From positions 558,001-622,000 of the forward strand of contig NZ_JAAIWM010000001.1 of assembly GCF_011008845.1 (NCBI RefSeq): a DNA stretch of 64,000 nt. The letters run 5' to 3'. Numbering within the stretch: position 1 is the first letter of the stretch; every line of letters starts with the position of its first letter. Made by a program: the position numbers and the translations under genes. This stretch comes from Bacillus mesophilus (GTDB lineage: Bacteria > Bacillota > Bacilli > Bacillales > SA4). The notes under the pieces were generated by a model that had not been told where the DNA came from, did not search any database, and saw only the letters and a program-made list of their open reading frames with translations. Below are positions 62,031 to 64,000 of the stretch, one piece after another.

Positions 62031-62247
62031 TACCTAACCCCCAATTTAATTATTTATGGATGAAAATGAATGGAAATAACCCTCTATAAATGCATAGGCT
62101 ACCGTGTTAAACATTTGTATTATGTACATCAGATAGCAAACTATCCCTTTTTGTGGAGTTGTTTCCATTGCAAATCATGTATCTCAGGAATTATTGTTTA
62201 CTAATGTTGGCGAAATAAACAAAACCTGAATATAAAAAAAAAAATCC

Positions 62248-62279
62248 AAAAAAGGGAAACCTTTATAAAAAGGTTTCCC
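62248..62279 (-). terminator. Terminator after hemH
   Basis: GGGAAACCTT (62254-62263) pairs with AAGGTTTCCC (62270-62279), with a run of T on the minus strand. Confidence 0.85.
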
Positions 62280-62319
62280 AAACTAGTTTATATTATTAAT
62301 AAGTTCCTTCTCACTATCT

Positions 62320-63261
62320 TTATCTCTGTACATTACTTGAGATTTTACTTAGCACTACTGTAGACATTGCATCAACAAATTCTGGCTTAGCATTTGGCAT
62401 TTCAGGTCTATAGTAGCTCACACCCAGTTCATCTGTAACTGTTTTACATTCAACATCGTTATCAAATAATACTTCTAGATGGTCTGATACAAACCCAACA
62501 GGTATATATACAAATGCCTTATATTGCTTTGCCTCGTATAAATCTCTAGTTAGATCCTGAACATCTGGCCCAATCCATGGTTCTGGAGTATTTCCAGCAC
62601 TTTGCCAGCCCACCTCATAAGCCGTAATTCCAGCTTGCTTAGCAATTAAATCAGCTGTTTCTTGTAGCTGATTAGGGTACGGGTCACCAGCAGCAATAAT
62701 TTTCTCAGGAAGACTATGTGCCGAAACAATTAAAACAGCATGATTTCGCTCATCCTCAGTCATTGAGGCATATGTAGTCTGAAGTTGATCCACCCAATAT
62801 TGGATAAATTTAGGCTCATTATACCAACTTTCAACACTATAAATTGTTGGTCCACCAATCTTTTCAGATTCTTCCTTAGCACGACCATTATAAGACTTGA
62901 TGCTAAATGTTGAAAAGTGAGGTGCTAATACAATACTAACCGCCTCTTCTATCCCGTCTTGTTTCATTTGTTGAACAGCATCTTCAACAAAAGGTTCTAT
63001 ATGTTTTAATCCTAAGTACATTTTAAACTCAATGTCATCCTGAATTTTATTCAAATGACTCTCAAGTGCTTCTGCTTGTTCTAATGTAATCTTAGCTAAT
63101 GGAGAAATACCACCAATTGCTTCATAGCGTTGTCTTAAATCTTCTAGACTTTCTGGTGACGGTTTTCTTCCATGACGAATATGTGTATAAAAACGTTCTA
63201 AATCTTCCTCTTTATATGGAGTACCATAGGCCATAACTAATAAACCCATTTTTTTCTTCAT
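62320..63261 (-). CDS. hemH: Ferrochelatase (coproporphyrin III ferrochelatase)
   Basis: A 313-aa enzyme inserting iron into the porphyrin ring. His182 in SAHSLPEKI is the invariant metal-site residue (His183 in B. subtilis), the acidic partner lies in [16 protein letters not shown], and MAYGTPY is the N-terminal motif. In Gram-positive bacteria this enzyme works on coproporphyrin III. It follows hemE by 18 nt. The next gene in B. subtilis, hemY, is absent here: a terminator and a sugar transporter follow. Confidence 0.93.
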   Translation of the reverse strand: MKKKMGLLVMAYGTPYKEEDLERFYTHIRHGRKPSPESLEDLRQRYEAIGGISPLAKITLEQAEALESHLNKIQDDIEFKMYLGLKHIEPFVEDAVQQMKQDGIEEAVSIVLAPHFSTFSIKSYNGRAKEESEKIGGPTIYSVESWYNEPKFIQYWVDQLQTTYASMTEDERNHAVLIVSAHSLPEKIIAAGDPYPNQLQETADLIAKQAGITAYEVGWQSAGNTPEPWIGPDVQDLTRDLYEAKQYKAFVYIPVGFVSDHLEVLFDNDVECKTVTDELGVSYYRPEMPNAKPEFVDAMSTVVLSKISSNVQR

Positions 63262-63279
63262 ACTAACATCCCTTCCCCA

Positions 63280-64000
63280 TTACATTCTAGATGAGCTATA
63301 TTCATGTACAAAAGTAGTTAACTTTTTAAGTGTTTCAACGTTGACTTCAGGAAATACACCGTGTCCTAAATTAAAGATATAACCAGGTTGTTTCATTCCT
63401 TGATCAAGAATAATCTTAACACGCTCTTCAATCACATCCCATGGAGCTAAAAGGTACGAAGGATCTAAGTTCCCCATTACAGGCTTAGTAATTCCTTTCT
63501 CACGAGCTTCATTAATTTGAATGCGCCAGTCCAGACCAACCACATCTAAAGGTAGGTCATGCCATTCATTAACTAAGTGACTTGCGCCCACACCAAACAT
63601 AATTAGAGGCACGTTTTCTTCTTTTAATGCCGTAAAGATTCTTTCCATCGTCGGTTTAATAAACACACGATAATCTTCTACATTTAGTTGGCCAACCCAA
63701 GAATCAAAAATTTGAAATGCTTTTGCGCCAGCTTCAATCTGTGATTTTGCATATGTAATTGTCATATCAGCCAATTTATCCATTAGTAAGAACCATGCTT
63801 TACTTTCACCGTACATGAATGCTTTTGTCTTATGATAGCCTTTAGAAGGGCCGCCTTCAATCATATAGCTCGCAAGTGTAAACGGAGCACCAGCAAAACC
63901 AATTAATGGAACCTCAAGCTGCTCTCTTGTTAATAATTTAATGGTATCGAGTACATATGGCACATCCTGTTCAGGATGAATTTCTCCCAGTTTCTCAACG
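63280..64000 (-). CDS. hemE: Uroporphyrinogen decarboxylase (5' part beyond the window)
   Basis: The C-terminal two thirds of a HemE protein that converts uroporphyrinogen III to coproporphyrinogen III. The reading frame is open through the window end ([20 protein letters not shown] at the visible start), so the true start lies outside; a GTG at 63963 is internal. Recognisable segments are [40 protein letters not shown] and the C-terminal [11 protein letters not shown]. Operon with hemH. Confidence 0.92.
   Translation of the reverse strand, partial: VEKLGEIHPEQDVPYVLDTIKLLTREQLEVPLIGFAGAPFTLASYMIEGGPSKGYHKTKAFMYGESKAWFLLMDKLADMTITYAKSQIEAGAKAFQIFDSWVGQLNVEDYRVFIKPTMERIFTALKEENVPLIMFGVGASHLVNEWHDLPLDVVGLDWRIQINEAREKGITKPVMGNLDPSYLLAPWDVIEERVKIILDQGMKQPGYIFNLGHGVFPEVNVETLKKLTTFVHEYSSSRM

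Noticed and set aside
1..64000. CRISPR arrays, tRNA/rRNA genes, transposases or prophage genes.
   Set aside because: No spaced identical repeats, cloverleaf sequences, transposase motifs or phage modules were seen; the repeat arrays have no unique spacers of CRISPR size.

Overview
The window is a stretch of chromosome from an endospore-forming member of the Bacillaceae (AT-rich, strong AGGAGG-type ribosome binding sites, rho-independent terminators after most operons). The evidence is the gerPA-F spore-coat permeability operon, a Spo0E-like phosphatase, comK, addAB, sbcDC and the hemE-hemH pair. As I remember the Bacillus subtilis map, the conserved genes here (hemE-hemH, yhfH/yhfI, lcfB, yhfN, comK, yhjD, yhjE-sipV, addBA, sbcDC, yisB, gerP) follow the B. 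subtilis order, read in the reverse direction. Accessory blocks sit between these markers.

Layout. 1-4.3 kb: a DUF3231 gene, a small Spo0E-like gene and a leftward membrane operon (DUF418, DUF2157, GDYXXLXY). 4.4-6.5 kb: gerPA-gerPF, with sigma-K-type promoters before gerPA and again before gerPF. 6.6-19.1 kb: the leftward DNA repair block addB-addA, sbcD-sbcC and the HNH gene yisB. 19.3-23.5 kb: accessory MFS transporters, DUF2269, VOC and GNAT genes; the second MFS gene has an intrinsic terminator in its leader. 23.6-38.5 kb: the main accessory island. It holds a MalT/AfsR-like regulator, a complete branched-chain-amino-acid-type ABC importer, a 60-aa protein, a KAS III-like enzyme lacking the canonical Asn, an alpha/beta hydrolase, a FabG-type reductase and a thiolase, followed after a terminator by a methyltransferase and an acyl-CoA ligase. 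A cre-like site in front of its binding-protein gene points to a catabolic role; the substrate is unknown.

38.6-46.3 kb: sipV-yhjE, an S9 peptidase, yhjD with a LexA box, comK, an IDEAL-domain gene and the flotillin operon yuaF-floT behind a sigma-W-type promoter. 46.4-52.9 kb: a DUF2254 membrane protein, an acidic surface protein, isocitrate lyase, a coiled-coil protein and the M48 protease yhfN. 53.1-58.3 kb: azlCD, then fatty acid catabolism (enoyl-CoA hydratase, lcfB with stacked FadR and CcpA sites), yhfI and the small zinc-ribbon gene yhfH. 58.4-64 kb: an alpha-glucoside-type ABC importer without an ATPase gene, then hemH and hemE, the latter cut by the window edge.

Non-coding structure is rich. 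There are two arrays of six roughly 20.5-bp repeats with a TGCGT core, twin 57-bp palindromes inside the accessory island, a mosaic repeat family with four copies, a separate 115-bp palindromic repeat, and stem-loops directly after both ABC binding-protein genes. I saw no tRNA, rRNA, CRISPR array, insertion sequence or prophage.
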